Source: Paracoccus endophyticus (GTDB lineage: Bacteria > Pseudomonadota > Alphaproteobacteria > Rhodobacterales > Rhodobacteraceae). Taken from it: 64,000 nt of DNA. Below, piece after piece: positions 35,909 through 45,790 of this stretch. A model generated the notes under the pieces. The model ran no database searches. It saw only the letters and a list, made by a program, of their open reading frames with translations, and had not been told where the DNA came from. The stretch is from the NCBI RefSeq assembly GCF_003286075.1, contig NZ_QLUV01000005.1:149516-213515 (forward strand), given 5' to 3'. Position 1 is the first letter of the stretch; every line of letters begins with the position of its first letter. The position numbers and the translations under genes were made by a program.

Positions 35909-38191
35909 ATGGACGAGCGGCGGCAGGACACGGTACGGCAGGCGGCACTGGACTATCACGAGCTGCCGCGTCCCGGAAAGCTTGAGATTCGGGCGACCAA
36001 GCCCCTGGCGAACGGCCGCGACCTCAGCCTGGCCTATTCGCCCGGCGTGGCCGAGGCCTGCCTGGAGATCAAGGCCGATCCGTCCGCGGCCAGCCGCTAT
36101 ACGGCGCGCGGCAACCTGGTCGCCGTTGTCTCGAACGGCACGGCCGTCCTGGGCCTGGGCAACATCGGCCCCTGCGCCGCAAAGCCGGTGATGGAAGGCA
36201 AGGCCGTCCTGTTCAAGAAATTCGCCAACATCGACTGCTTCGACCTCGAAATCGACGAGACGGACCCGGTCAGGCTGGCCGCCATCGTCCGCTCGCTCGA
36301 GCCGAGCTTCGGCGCCATCAACCTCGAGGACATCAAGGCCCCCGACTGCTTCATCGTGGAAAAACTGTGCCGCGAGTCGATGAACATCCCCGTATTCCAC
36401 GACGACCAGCACGGCACCGCCATCGTCGTGGGCGCGGCCGCCAGCAACGCCCTGCGCGTCACGGGGCGCTCGTTCGACACGATCAAGGTCGTCTCGACCG
36501 GGGGCGGGGCGGCCGGCATCGCCTGCCTGAACATGCTGCTGAAACTGGGGGTGCGGCGCGAGAACGTGTGGCTGTGCGACATTCACGGGCTGGTCCACAC
36601 GGACCGGGCCGAGGACATGACGCCGCAAAAGGCGGCCTATGCCCAGGCCACCGACCTGCGCACCCTGGACCAGGTGATCGAGGGCGCCGACCTGTTCCTG
36701 GGCCTGTCCGGTCCCGGGGTCCTGTCGCCCCAGATGGTGGCGCGCATGGCCCGGCGCCCGATCGTCTTCGCGCTGGCCAACCCGACGCCCGAGATCTTGC
36801 CCGAGGACGTGCGCGCCGCAGCACCCGACGCGATCATCGCCACGGGCCGCAGCGACTATCCCAACCAGGTCAACAACGTCCTGTGCTTTCCCTTTATCTT
36901 CCGGGGCGCGCTGGACGTGGGCGCGACCGAGATCAACGACGCGATGCAGCTGGCCTGCATCGAGGGGATCGCAGCCCTTGCCCGCGCCACCACCAGCGCC
37001 GAGGCCGCCGCCGCCTATCGCGGCGAGACGCTGACCTTCGGCCCGAACTATCTGATCCCCAAGCCCTTCGACCCCCGCCTGATCGGCGTCGTGGCCACGG
37101 CCGTCGCCCGCGCGGCGATGGAATCGGGGGTGGCCACCCGCCCCCTGCCCGACATCCACGCCTACAAGCGCCACCTCGACGGCTCGGTCTTCCGTTCGGC
37201 CCTGATCATGCGGCCGGTGTTCGAGGCCTCGGCCACCGCCGAGCGGCGCATCGTCTTTGCCGAGGGCGAGGACGAGCGCGTGCTGCGGGCCGCGAATGCC
37301 ATGCTTGAGGAAACCAACGACGTTCCCATCCTGATCGGCCGTCCCGACGTGATCGAAACCCGGGCCGAGCGCGCGGGCCTGCCCATCCGACCCAATGTCG
37401 ATTTCCAGATCGTCAACCCCGAGGATGACCCCCGCTATCGGGAATACTGGGAAACCTATCACACGCTGATGGCGCGGCGCGGGGTCACGCCCGACATCGC
37501 CCGGGCGATCATGCGGACCAACACCACCGCCATCGGCGCCGTGATGGTCCACCGGGGCGAGGCCGACAGCCTGATCTGCGGCTGCTTCGGCCAGTATTCC
37601 TGGCATCTGCGCTATGTGCGCGAGATCCTCGCGCGCGGCGGGCTGCACCCGGTCGGCGCGCTGTCGATGATGATCCAGGAGGAAGGCCCCCTGTTCATCG
37701 CCGACACCCAGGTCAACCACGACCCGTCGCCGCAGGAGGTCGCGGACACCGCGATGGGCTGCGCCCGCCACGTCCGCCGCTTTGGCCTGACGCCGCGCAT
37801 CGCGCTGTGCAGCCATTCGCAGTTCGGCAATCTCGACACCCCCTCGGGCCGCAAGATGCGCGAGGCGATGGACATCCTGGCCGACCGCGAGGTCGATTTC
37901 GTCTATGACGGCGAGATGCACGTCGATGCGGCGCTGGACCCCGCCGTCCGGGCGCGGCTGATGCCGGCGTCCCGGCTGGGGTCCGACCCCGCGAACGTGC
38001 TGGTCTTTGCCGGCACGGATGCGGCCTCGGCGGTGCGCAACGTGCTCAAGACCCGGGCGCAGGGACTCGAGGTAGGGCCGATCCTGATGGGCATGGGCAA
38101 CCGCGCCCATATCGTGACGCCCTCGATCACGGCGCGGGGCCTGCTGAACATCAGCGCGCTGGCGGGAACCCCGGTCGCGCATTACGGCTAG
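35909..38191 (+). CDS. maeB: NADP-dependent malic enzyme with phosphotransacetylase-like domain
   Basis: A 760-residue bifunctional-type protein. The N-terminal malic enzyme (residues ~1-430) has [26 protein letters not shown] and the NAD(P) loop [12 protein letters not shown]. The C-terminal ~320 residues are phosphate-acetyltransferase-like ([16 protein letters not shown]). It decarboxylates malate to pyruvate, and the PTA-like part is regulatory in studied MaeB proteins. The ATG follows GGAGGGGG. It fits the acetate/propionate theme with prpE and mcd. Confidence 0.93.
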   Translation: MDERRQDTVRQAALDYHELPRPGKLEIRATKPLANGRDLSLAYSPGVAEACLEIKADPSAASRYTARGNLVAVVSNGTAVLGLGNIGPCAAKPVMEGKAVLFKKFANIDCFDLEIDETDPVRLAAIVRSLEPSFGAINLEDIKAPDCFIVEKLCRESMNIPVFHDDQHGTAIVVGAAASNALRVTGRSFDTIKVVSTGGGAAGIACLNMLLKLGVRRENVWLCDIHGLVHTDRAEDMTPQKAAYAQATDLRTLDQVIEGADLFLGLSGPGVLSPQMVARMARRPIVFALANPTPEILPEDVRAAAPDAIIATGRSDYPNQVNNVLCFPFIFRGALDVGATEINDAMQLACIEGIAALARATTSAEAAAAYRGETLTFGPNYLIPKPFDPRLIGVVATAVARAAMESGVATRPLPDIHAYKRHLDGSVFRSALIMRPVFEASATAERRIVFAEGEDERVLRAANAMLEETNDVPILIGRPDVIETRAERAGLPIRPNVDFQIVNPEDDPRYREYWETYHTLMARRGVTPDIARAIMRTNTTAIGAVMVHRGEADSLICGCFGQYSWHLRYVREILARGGLHPVGALSMMIQEEGPLFIADTQVNHDPSPQEVADTAMGCARHVRRFGLTPRIALCSHSQFGNLDTPSGRKMREAMDILADREVDFVYDGEMHVDAALDPAVRARLMPASRLGSDPANVLVFAGTDAASAVRNVLKTRAQGLEVGPILMGMGNRAHIVTPSITARGLLNISALAGTPVAHYG

Positions 38192-38223
38192 GGGCGGCTT
38201 GCGCGACTCAGGCCCGTCCCGGG

Positions 38224-38279
38224 GTTTGCAAACATTTCGGGATTGGCCAACATGTTTGCTGGCGCATCGAGTTTGCAAC
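38224..38279 (+). promoter_or_regulatory. TTTGCAAA-type operator cluster upstream of prpE
   Basis: A 10-bp palindrome GTTTGCAAAC (38224-38233), a second half-site TTTGC (38255-38259) and a third TTTGCAAC (38272-38279) lie 119-174 nt before the propionyl-CoA synthetase start. ScfR-family regulators such as PccR of Rhodobacter sphaeroides are reported, as I recall, to bind TTTGCAAA repeats and control propionyl-CoA genes. Spacing differs from the reported pair, so this is a candidate only. Confidence 0.5.
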
Positions 38280-38397
38280 GAAAGCCGCGGACAATGCAGG
38301 ATTCCTGCACGGCAGGGCGTGACCGATACCGTTAACACGGTTGCCCGGCCCCGCCGCTGTCGCCTATCAGATTGCTGTCTCGGGAGGGGGACCGATC

Positions 38398-40296
38398 ATG
38401 ACCTACGCCGAAACCTACAGCCGCTGGAAACAGGATCCCGAGGCGTTCTGGATGGACGCCGCGCAGGCGATCGACTGGGCCACGCCGCCAAGCCGCGCGC
38501 TGTTCGACGACGACGCGCCGCTGTATCAGTGGTTCGCCGACGCCCGCGTGAACGCCTGCTGGAACGCCGTGGACCGCCATGTCGAGGCCGGACGCGGGGA
38601 CCAGCTGGCCATCATCCACGACAGCCCGATCACCCATTCGACCAAGGGCATCACCTATCGCGAACTTCAGGCCCGCGTGGCGTCGCTGGCGGGCGCGCTG
38701 CGCGCCAAAGGCGTCGAAAAGGGCGACCGCGTCATCATCTACATGCCGATGGTCCCCGAGGCGCTGGAGGCGATGCTGGCCTGCTCGCGCCTGGGCGCCG
38801 TCCATTCGGTCGTCTTCGGCGGGTTCGCCGCGCATGAGCTGGCCGTCCGCATCGACGACTGCACCCCCAAGGCGATCATCGCGGCGTCCTGCGGGCTCGA
38901 GCCGGGGCGCGTCGTCCACTACAAGCCGCTGCTGGACCGCGCCATCGAGGAGGCGACCCACAAGCCCGATTTCTGCGTGATCTTCCAGCGCGAGCAGGAG
39001 GTCGCCAAGCTGATCGAGGGGCGCGACGTGGCCTGGCATTCGTTCCAGTACGGGATCGAGCCGGCCGACTGCGTGCCGGTCGAGGGCAACCACCCGCATT
39101 ACATCCTGTACACTTCGGGCACCACGGGCCAGCCCAAGGGCGTCGTTCGCCACACCGCCGGGCATCTGGTGGCGCTGAACTGGACGATGAAGAACATCTA
39201 CGGCATCAACACCGGCGACGTGTTCTGGGCCGCGTCGGACGTGGGCTGGGTCGTGGGCCACAGCTATATCTGCTATGGCCCGCTGATCGCCGGCGCCACG
39301 ACCATCGTGTTCGAGGGAAAGCCCGTCGGCACCCCCGACGCCGGCACCTTCTGGCGGGTGATCCAGAACCACAAGGTCAAGTCGTTCTTCACCGCCCCCA
39401 CCGCGATCCGCGCCGTCCGGCGCGAGGACCCCGAGGGCGAGCTGATCAAGGATTACAACCTGCGCAGCCTTCAGGCGCTGTTCCTGGCCGGCGAGCGCGC
39501 CGACCCCGACACCGTGCAATGGGCCGAGGAGCATCTGCGCGTCCCGGTCATCGACCACTGGTGGCAGACGGAAACCGGCTGGGCCATTGCCGCCAACCCC
39601 TTCGGGATCGAGCCGCTGCCGGTCAAGCGCGGCAGCCCCTCGGTCCCGATGCCCGGCTATGACGTGCACGTCCTGGACGAGGGCGGCAACCCCCTGCCTG
39701 CCGGCAACCTGGGCGCGATCGCGATCAGGCTGCCGCTGCCGCCGGGCACGCTGCCCAGCCTGTGGAACGCCGACCAGCGGTTCCGCAGCGCCTATCTGAC
39801 CACCTTCCCCGGTTATTACGAAACCGGCGACGCGGGCTATATCGACGAGGACGGCTATCTCTACATCATGGCGCGCACGGACGACGTCATCAACGTGGCG
39901 GGCCACCGCCTGTCCACCGGCGCGATGGAGGAGGTGCTGTCGGCCCATCCGGCCGTTGCCGAATGCGCCGTGATCGGGGTCGCGGACAGCCTCAAGGGGC
40001 AGATGCCGCTGGGCTTTCTCTGCCTCAAGAAAGGCGTGACCCAGACCGCGGACCAGGTGCAGAAAGAGGTCGTGCGCATGGTGCGCGATCAGATCGGCCC
40101 GGTCGCGGCCTTCAAGACCGCCGTGGTCGTGGACCGTCTGCCCAAGACCCGCTCGGGCAAGATCCTGCGCGCGACGATGGCCAAGATCGCCGATGGCCAG
40201 GCGTTCAAGACGCCTGCCACCATCGACGATCCCGCCGTGCTGGACGAGATCGGCGCGGTGCTGAAAGGCGCGGGCTTCCCCGGCGCGGCGGGCTGA
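38398..40296 (+). CDS. prpE: Propionyl-CoA synthetase (acyl-CoA synthetase family)
   Basis: A 632-residue AMP-forming ligase. The P-loop-like YTSGTTGQPKGV is near residues 238-249, followed by DHWWQTETGW and YETGDAGYIDEDGYLYIMARTDDVINVAGHRLS. The acylated Lys lies in KTRSGKILR near the C-terminus. The N-terminal MTYAETYSRWKQDPEAFW matches PrpE more than Acs. It activates propionate to propionyl-CoA via an adenylate. The start at 38398 follows GGGAGGGGG. TTTGCAAA motifs upstream support propionyl-CoA-linked control. Confidence 0.88.
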   Translation: MTYAETYSRWKQDPEAFWMDAAQAIDWATPPSRALFDDDAPLYQWFADARVNACWNAVDRHVEAGRGDQLAIIHDSPITHSTKGITYRELQARVASLAGALRAKGVEKGDRVIIYMPMVPEALEAMLACSRLGAVHSVVFGGFAAHELAVRIDDCTPKAIIAASCGLEPGRVVHYKPLLDRAIEEATHKPDFCVIFQREQEVAKLIEGRDVAWHSFQYGIEPADCVPVEGNHPHYILYTSGTTGQPKGVVRHTAGHLVALNWTMKNIYGINTGDVFWAASDVGWVVGHSYICYGPLIAGATTIVFEGKPVGTPDAGTFWRVIQNHKVKSFFTAPTAIRAVRREDPEGELIKDYNLRSLQALFLAGERADPDTVQWAEEHLRVPVIDHWWQTETGWAIAANPFGIEPLPVKRGSPSVPMPGYDVHVLDEGGNPLPAGNLGAIAIRLPLPPGTLPSLWNADQRFRSAYLTTFPGYYETGDAGYIDEDGYLYIMARTDDVINVAGHRLSTGAMEEVLSAHPAVAECAVIGVADSLKGQMPLGFLCLKKGVTQTADQVQKEVVRMVRDQIGPVAAFKTAVVVDRLPKTRSGKILRATMAKIADGQAFKTPATIDDPAVLDEIGAVLKGAGFPGAAG

Positions 40297-40319
40297 CAGG
40301 ATCGCAGCGCAGGGCATCG

Positions 40320-40343
40320 GGGGCGGGCCACGGCCCGCCCCTT
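40320..40343. terminator. Terminator hairpin between convergent prpE and aroA
   Basis: A 9-bp GC stem (GGGGCGGGC with GCCCGCCCC, 4-nt loop) lies 24 nt after the prpE stop and 30 nt before the aroA stop. The T-tract is poor, so strength is uncertain. Confidence 0.5.
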
Positions 40344-40372
40344 GTGCGTGGGCCTGCTCTCACAGCCCCCCG

Positions 40373-41704
40373 TCAGCCGAGATCGCCGCCCAGGCGCTGC
40401 ATCAGCGGCAGGAAATCGGGAAAGCTGGTCGCAATGGGACCGGCGTCGTCCACCGTGACCGGGGCGTCCGAGGCCAGCCCGAGGACCAGGAACGACATGG
40501 CAATGCGGTGGTCCAGATGGGTCTGCACCGTCGCGCCGCCGGGCACCGCCGTCCGGCCGTGCACGGTCATGCTGTCGCGGGTCTCGTCCACCGCGACCCC
40601 GTTGGCGCGCAGACCGACCGCCATCGCGTCGATGCGGTCGCTTTCCTTGACCCGCAGCTCGGCCACCCCGTTCATCACGGTCGGTCCATCCGCGAACGCC
40701 GCGATGACGGACAGGATCGGGAACTCGTCGATCATGCTGGCCGCGCGGTCGGCCGGGACGGTCACGCCGCGCAGGGAGCCATGGCGCACGGTCAGGTCGG
40801 CGACGGGCTCGCCGCCCTCCTCGCGGTCGTTGTCCCAGGTCAGGTTCGCGCCCATCTCGGCCAGCGTCACGTAAAGCCCGTCGCGGGTCGGGTTCCGGCT
40901 GACCCCCGGCACGGTGACCTGCGATCCGGGCACGATCAGGGCGGCCGCCACCGGAAACGCGGCCGAGGACGGATCGCGCGGCACGGCCACGACCTGCGGG
41001 CGCAGCTCGGGCCGGCCGGTCAGGGTGATGACGCGGCCCTCGGGCGTGACCTCGGTGCGGATGGCCGCGCCAAAGCCCGCCAGCATCCGCTCGGTGTGGT
41101 CGCGCGTGGGCTCGGCCTCGATCACCACCGTCTCGCCGGGGGCGTTCAGCCCGGCCAGCAGAACCGCGGACTTGATCTGCGCGCTGGCCACGGGGGTGCG
41201 ATAGCGCACCGGCACCGGGTCGGCGGCGCCGGTGATGGTCACCGGCAGCAGCCCGCCTTGCCGCGTGGCGATCGTCGCGCCGAACAGCGCCAGCGGATCG
41301 GTGATGCGCCCCATCGGGCGGCGCGACAGGCTGGCGTCGCCGGTGAAGGTCGCGGTGATCGGCGTGGTCGCCATGGCGCCCATGATCAGCCGGACCCCGG
41401 TGCCCGAGTTGCCGCAGTCGATCACGCCGGCAGGTTCCCCGAAGCCGCCGACGCCCACGCCGTGGACGACCCATTCGCCGGTGCCCACGCGCTCGACCTC
41501 GGCGCCAAAGGCCTGCATGGCGCGCGCCGTGTCCAGCACGTCCTGCCCCTCAAGCAGGCCGGTGATCCGTGTCTCGCCGACGGCCAGCGCGCCCAGGATC
41601 AGGGCCCGGTGGCTGACCGACTTGTCGCCGGGCACAGGCGCCTCTCCGTGCAGGGGGCCGGTTCGGCGGGCGGTCATCGGAACGGGGGCTGCGGCGTGCG
41701 ACAT
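40373..41704 (-). CDS. aroA: 3-phosphoshikimate 1-carboxyvinyltransferase (class II EPSP synthase)
   Basis: A 443-residue EPSP synthase that parallels the Agrobacterium CP4 class II enzyme along its length ([77 protein letters not shown]). It joins shikimate-3-phosphate and PEP in the shikimate pathway. The glyphosate-contact loop reads GNSGTG with Gly101 at the position of CP4 Ala100. It lies 96 nt downstream of trmB, with which it may be co-transcribed. Confidence 0.95.
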   Translation of the reverse strand: MSHAAAPVPMTARRTGPLHGEAPVPGDKSVSHRALILGALAVGETRITGLLEGQDVLDTARAMQAFGAEVERVGTGEWVVHGVGVGGFGEPAGVIDCGNSGTGVRLIMGAMATTPITATFTGDASLSRRPMGRITDPLALFGATIATRQGGLLPVTITGAADPVPVRYRTPVASAQIKSAVLLAGLNAPGETVVIEAEPTRDHTERMLAGFGAAIRTEVTPEGRVITLTGRPELRPQVVAVPRDPSSAAFPVAAALIVPGSQVTVPGVSRNPTRDGLYVTLAEMGANLTWDNDREEGGEPVADLTVRHGSLRGVTVPADRAASMIDEFPILSVIAAFADGPTVMNGVAELRVKESDRIDAMAVGLRANGVAVDETRDSMTVHGRTAVPGGATVQTHLDHRIAMSFLVLGLASDAPVTVDDAGPIATSFPDFLPLMQRLGGDLG

Positions 41705-41800
41705 CGGCTTCTCCTGTGGCGCGGCCGTGATAACGCGCGGCGGGGGACGCGGCCATGGCCGATCTTGCGTCGAACGGCATCCCGCCAGCGACCTGCCGCG

Positions 41801-42508
41801 CTAGCGGCGAAAGGTCGCGTAATGCGGCACGCGGCCCTCGCGCAGGGCCTTCTGCTCGTACCGGGTGGGCAGCCAGTCGTCCCAGGGCCGCGGCCCCTCG
41901 TCCACCAGGGCAAAGCCGGCGCGCGGCACTTCCTCCAGCGTCTGGCGCATATAGTCGGGTATGTCGGTCGCCACCCGGAACTCGGCCCCCGGCCGCATCA
42001 CGCGGGCCAGCGGCACCAGATGCTCGGGCGTGACAAAGCGGCGGCGGTGGTGGCGGGTCTTGGGCCAGGGATCGGGATAGTTCAGGAAGGCGCGGTCGAT
42101 GCAGGCATCGGGCAGCACGTCCATCAGGTCGCGCGCGTCGCCGGGATGGACCCGCACGTTGCCCACGCCCGCCGCCCGGATCTTGCCCAGCAGCATGGCG
42201 ACCCCGTTGATGAAGGGCTCGCAGCCGATCACGCCCACGTCGGGATGGCGCGCGGCCATGTGGACCATGTGCTCGCCCCCGCCGAACCCGATTTCCACCC
42301 ACAGCGGCCGGTCGTCGCCGAAGAACGCGGCCGGGTCCAGCGGCGCGCGATCGGGGTTGTCCTGAAGCGTGATCCCGCGCGGGCGCAGATCGCCCAGATC
42401 CTCGGCCAGATAGCCCTTCTGGCTCTGGCGCAGGGTCTTGCCGTGACGACGGCCATAGAAGTTGCGGCGCTGGGCTGTGCCGCGCGAGGAGAACGCCGGA
42501 TCGGACAT
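41801..42508 (-). CDS. trmB: tRNA (guanine-N7-)-methyltransferase
   Basis: A 235-residue class I methyltransferase. The SAM motif is WVEIGFGGGEH and the TrmB signature is FLNYPDPWPKTRHHRRRFV. The N-terminal RNFYGRRHGKTLR is basic, as in the family. It methylates G46 in the variable loop of tRNAs. The end LREGRVPHYATFRR matches family C-termini. Confidence 0.95.
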   Translation of the reverse strand: MSDPAFSSRGTAQRRNFYGRRHGKTLRQSQKGYLAEDLGDLRPRGITLQDNPDRAPLDPAAFFGDDRPLWVEIGFGGGEHMVHMAARHPDVGVIGCEPFINGVAMLLGKIRAAGVGNVRVHPGDARDLMDVLPDACIDRAFLNYPDPWPKTRHHRRRFVTPEHLVPLARVMRPGAEFRVATDIPDYMRQTLEEVPRAGFALVDEGPRPWDDWLPTRYEQKALREGRVPHYATFRR

Positions 42509-42820
42509 GGCGCTGCATGGCGCGTTCGGGTCCGCGCGTCAAGCCGGCGGGACGGCGGTGACGCGTCAGACAGGGGGCTTCCTTCAGGCTCCTGCTGTGC
42601 CTGATGAAACCGGCGCCCGGCCTGAGAGAGGGTTGCGGACCGGGCGATCATGTCGGGTGGCGACGCGTCGCCAGGTCCCGGGGCGGCCAGGAGACGCTCG
42701 ATCACATTGCGCCTGGCGCAGGCCTTGCGGTCGTGCAGGAGGGGCCGAGCGCAAAGACTGACACGCCCGTCCGAGTCCGCCCGTCCGCTGCATACCGCCG
42801 TCCAGACCTCACGCCCCAGG
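42509..42820. other. Intergenic region at the boundary of core and accessory DNA
   Basis: 312 bases between the start of trmB and a truncated regulator gene. No coding signal, hairpin with T-run or repeat stands out. It would include the trmB promoter. Confidence 0.3.
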
Positions 42821-43378
42821 TCAGAGCAGCGCGGTGCGGAGGTCGAGCTCGGCGGATAGACGTTCGTCCAGTTTCAGCTCACTTTCGATATGGTTCAGAT
42901 GCTCGATCATCAATGCCGCAGCGCTTTGGGCATCCCCGGCCTCCAGACGGTCCACGATGGCCTTATGTTCGTCGGGACCACAGTCGAATTGGGCGGTGTC
43001 ACGGTAGACGGCGGTGATCAGGGACGCGCGGGCGATCAGGTCACGCATGGTGCTGCTCAGGAAATCAGAGCCGACCAGATCCGCGAGTGCAAGATGGAAG
43101 CCACCCGACAGGCGGATCAGGCTGGCAGTATCGTCAGCAGCGGCAGCCCTGCGCTCCTGCTCGATATGAACACGCAGCGCAGCAATGTCCTTTGGCTCCA
43201 ACGTCTCCACAAGGCGCTCCATCACCCGACCCTCGATGGCTCGGCGGGCGTAGAACACGTCACGCGCGTCCTCGACCGTGGGGGCCGAGACGCAGGCCCC
43301 GCGATGGGGTGAGATGGTCACGAGACCGTCGCGCTCCAGCGAACTCAACGCCTGGCGGACACGCGCTCGGCTGGGGCT
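42821..43378 (-). pseudogene. GntR-family (FCD-domain) regulator lacking its N-terminus
   Basis: The C-terminal ~175 residues are a normal FCD ligand-binding domain (DARDVFYARRAIEGRVMERL, GGFHLALADL, DEHKAIVDRLEAGDAQSAA). Reading upstream in frame recovers only the end of a winged helix (SPSRARVRQALSSLERDGLV). The preceding first helices and start codon are replaced by sequence of a different, oppositely oriented gene at about 43375. A TTG at 43348 could initiate a fragment, but DNA binding would be lost. Confidence 0.8.
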
Positions 43379-44670
43379 ATCTCGACAGCCGGCCGCGGTC
43401 GGGCTTCGCAGTGGCGCGCGACATCCCGGCGATGCGGGTCGGCGCGCGCGGGACGGGCAAGGCCGCGCACAGCATCGCTTGGGACGACTGGCTGCGGGGC
43501 CGGCCCGTTCGGAAGCGGGTGATCCGCAAGCCCCCCGATTGGCGGTCCTACCCGTTCCCCTTCATCTACGGCTAGGCCGATCCGGGGCTTTTCGATCATG
43601 CCGCCTGGCGCGACTGCGCGCGCCGGGCCCTGGGCGCGCGCGAGTTCAGCGAGCTTGCCGTTGACATGCTGTCGCGCGACGACCCGATGCTGATCGACTA
43701 CATCTGCACGCGAACGTTGCCGCGCCGGGGCATCCATGCGCGGCCCGAAGAGGTGCTGATCACGGTCGGATCGCAGAACGCGCTGTTCCTGGCGATCGAC
43801 GTGCTGGCGCAGCCCAACCGGCTGGCCGTGATCGAGGAACCGGGATACCCCGATTTCGCCGAAACGCTTCGGCGCTCCGACGCGCCTTGGCGCTGCGTTC
43901 CCATAGACAACAACGGTCTGGACCCGGCAAGCCTGCCGGATGACACCCGGCTGGTGGTCGTGACGCCCAGCCACAACATCCCCACCGGCGCGACCATGCC
44001 GCTGCCCCGGCGCGTGGATCTGCTGTCGCGGGCGGTCGCCAATGACTTCCTGATCGTCGAGGACGATTACGATTTCGAGATGTCCTATCTCACCCCGCCG
44101 CTGCCCGCTCTCAAGTCCCTCGACCGGGAGGGCCGCGTCATTTATCTGGGCAGCTTCTCGAAGTCGCTGTTTCCGGGGTTGCGCATCGGTTATCTGGTCG
44201 CCAGCGAGCCGATGATCGCCGCGGCGCGCGAGGCGCGGGCGATCATGCTGCGCCATCCTCCGACACATCTGCAGCGGATCACGGCCCATTTCCTCGCGCT
44301 GGGCCATTACGATGCGCATGTGGTCCGCATGCGCGAGGAAATGAAGCGCCGCCGCAGCGAAACGATAGACGCCCTGACCGGAACAAGCTTCTGCATTGCA
44401 GGAACAGCACGCGACGGCGGCGCGAGTATCTGGCTGTCCGCGCCGGAAGGTATGGACAGCCTGGGTCTCGCGGAGCGAGCCCGCGATCGCGGTGTCCTGA
44501 TTGAGCCAGGCGCCGTCTTCTTCGAGGCGCCGCCGCTGCCATGCCCCTTCTTTCGCCTCGGATATGGCTCAATTCCCTTGCTCCAGATACGCCGGGGCCT
44601 CCAACAGCTGCAGAAAGCTTGCGACGACTTGCTGAACCGGCCCCTGTTTCGACCGGACACCTGGGCATAG
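43375..44670 (+). pseudogene. MocR/PdxR-type regulator with aminotransferase domain, 5'-truncated and with a nonsense codon
   Basis: Homology starts abruptly at YLDSRPRSGFAVA, the end of the GntR-type wHTH of MocR proteins, so most of the DNA-binding domain is missing. The frame is then broken by TAG at 43573-43575 within FIYG-stop-ADPGLF, where family members have a residue such as Gln (CAG). After it the aminotransferase-like domain is intact, with the PLP lysine in YLGSFSKSLFPGLRIGYLV. An ATG at 43666 could give a fragment of 334 residues. Confidence 0.8.
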
Positions 44671-45010
44671 CCACGGAGGCTTTGGTTCTCGGCTGAGCGG
44701 TAGGCGCTCTCTTCCCAGGCGTCCTGGCGGTTTTCGCGTATTGAACGAGTTCATCGAGCAGACGGGGGCCGTCGTGCTTGGTGGCGCGGTAACCACCCAG
44801 CGCTGGACGATCTCGTGCATCAGGGCGCTCAAGGATCGGGGCCGGGCCGTCGTTCCTCGGCTTGCCGGTCAAACGCCTGTCGCAGCCCTCTGCCAACATG
44901 GCGACGGTGGGATCATCCGAGAGCACAGTAAGCACTAGGCGGGATCACCTTGGCGGGCCGAGGGGCGTCCGGCAACGTCGGACCCGCCAGAGGATAGTCC
45001 AAGGCGCAGA
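44671..45010. other. Unassigned region, possibly fragmentary coding remnants
   Basis: 340 bases between the broken MocR gene and the SDR gene. Short frames on both strands have some protein-like composition (for example on the minus strand around 44680-44930), but none has a ribosome binding site or a domain I recognise. It probably contains degraded gene or transposon pieces. Confidence 0.3.
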
Positions 45011-45769
45011 TCAGATGCTTTCGGCCCCATCAATCACCAGCGCATGCCCCGTCATGAAGGCCGACCTGTCGGAGGCGAGGTAGAGGATGGCCTCCCCCAT
45101 CTCTTCCGGGGTTCCGAAGCGGCCCATCGGAATGGTGTCGCGCACATAGCTCTCCAATGCGGCGCGGCCGCCCATCTGCTCCTCGAACCCCGTGTTGAAG
45201 ACAGTGTCGACAAAGCCGGGGCACAGCGCATTGCAGCGTACATTGTGGCGGGCGTAATCGGCAGCGATCTGGCGCGTCATGGCGATGACGGCGTGTTTCG
45301 TCGTGCAATAGGCGATCATCTCGCGGTCATATTGCACGCCCGAATTGGACGAGGTGATGATGATCGACCCCGTCCTTTGCGGGGCCATAATGGACATTGC
45401 GGCCTTGGCCGCCACGAAATGCGCACGCACGTTCAGCCGCCAGGACAAGTCCATCCCGTCCACGTCCAATTGATCCAGCCGCCCCGGCACCTGCACGCCC
45501 GCATGGGAATGCAGCACATCCAACCGCCCAAACCGAGTGGCCGTGTCTAGAATAGCACCCGACAGCGCCCCATCGTCCGTGACGTCAAGGCCGATGCCTT
45601 CTGCCTGTCCGCCCTGCGCGGTGATTTCGGCCGCGACAGCTGCGGCGCGGTCGGCAATCAGGTCGGTGACCACAACCCGGGCCCCTTCGCGCGCCATGGC
45701 GATGGCTCCCGCCCGTCCGATCCCGGCACCAGCTCCCGTTACGAAGGCCACGCGGTTTTTCAGCATCAT
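45011..45769 (-). CDS. Short-chain dehydrogenase/reductase
   Basis: A 252-residue SDR. The cofactor motif is TGAGAGIGRAGA, and the catalytic Ser-Tyr-Lys are in ITSSNSG and YCTTKHAV. HSHAGVQ stands in place of the common NNAG. The C-terminus YLASDRSAFMTGHALVIDGAESI is typical. It is the last gene of the ABC transporter operon (gap 21 nt), so it probably oxidises or reduces the imported compound or a product of it. Substrate is unknown. Two adjacent ATGs (45769, 45766) are possible starts after AAGGACGG. Confidence 0.88.
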   Translation of the reverse strand: MMLKNRVAFVTGAGAGIGRAGAIAMAREGARVVVTDLIADRAAAVAAEITAQGGQAEGIGLDVTDDGALSGAILDTATRFGRLDVLHSHAGVQVPGRLDQLDVDGMDLSWRLNVRAHFVAAKAAMSIMAPQRTGSIIITSSNSGVQYDREMIAYCTTKHAVIAMTRQIAADYARHNVRCNALCPGFVDTVFNTGFEEQMGGRAALESYVRDTIPMGRFGTPEEMGEAILYLASDRSAFMTGHALVIDGAESI

Positions 45770-45790
45770 GATCCGTCCTTTGAAGGTATC

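Noticed and set aside
44741..44938. A 65-codon plus-strand frame in the gap before the SDR gene
   Set aside because: No start signal or family; both strands look equally protein-like, so it is probably debris.
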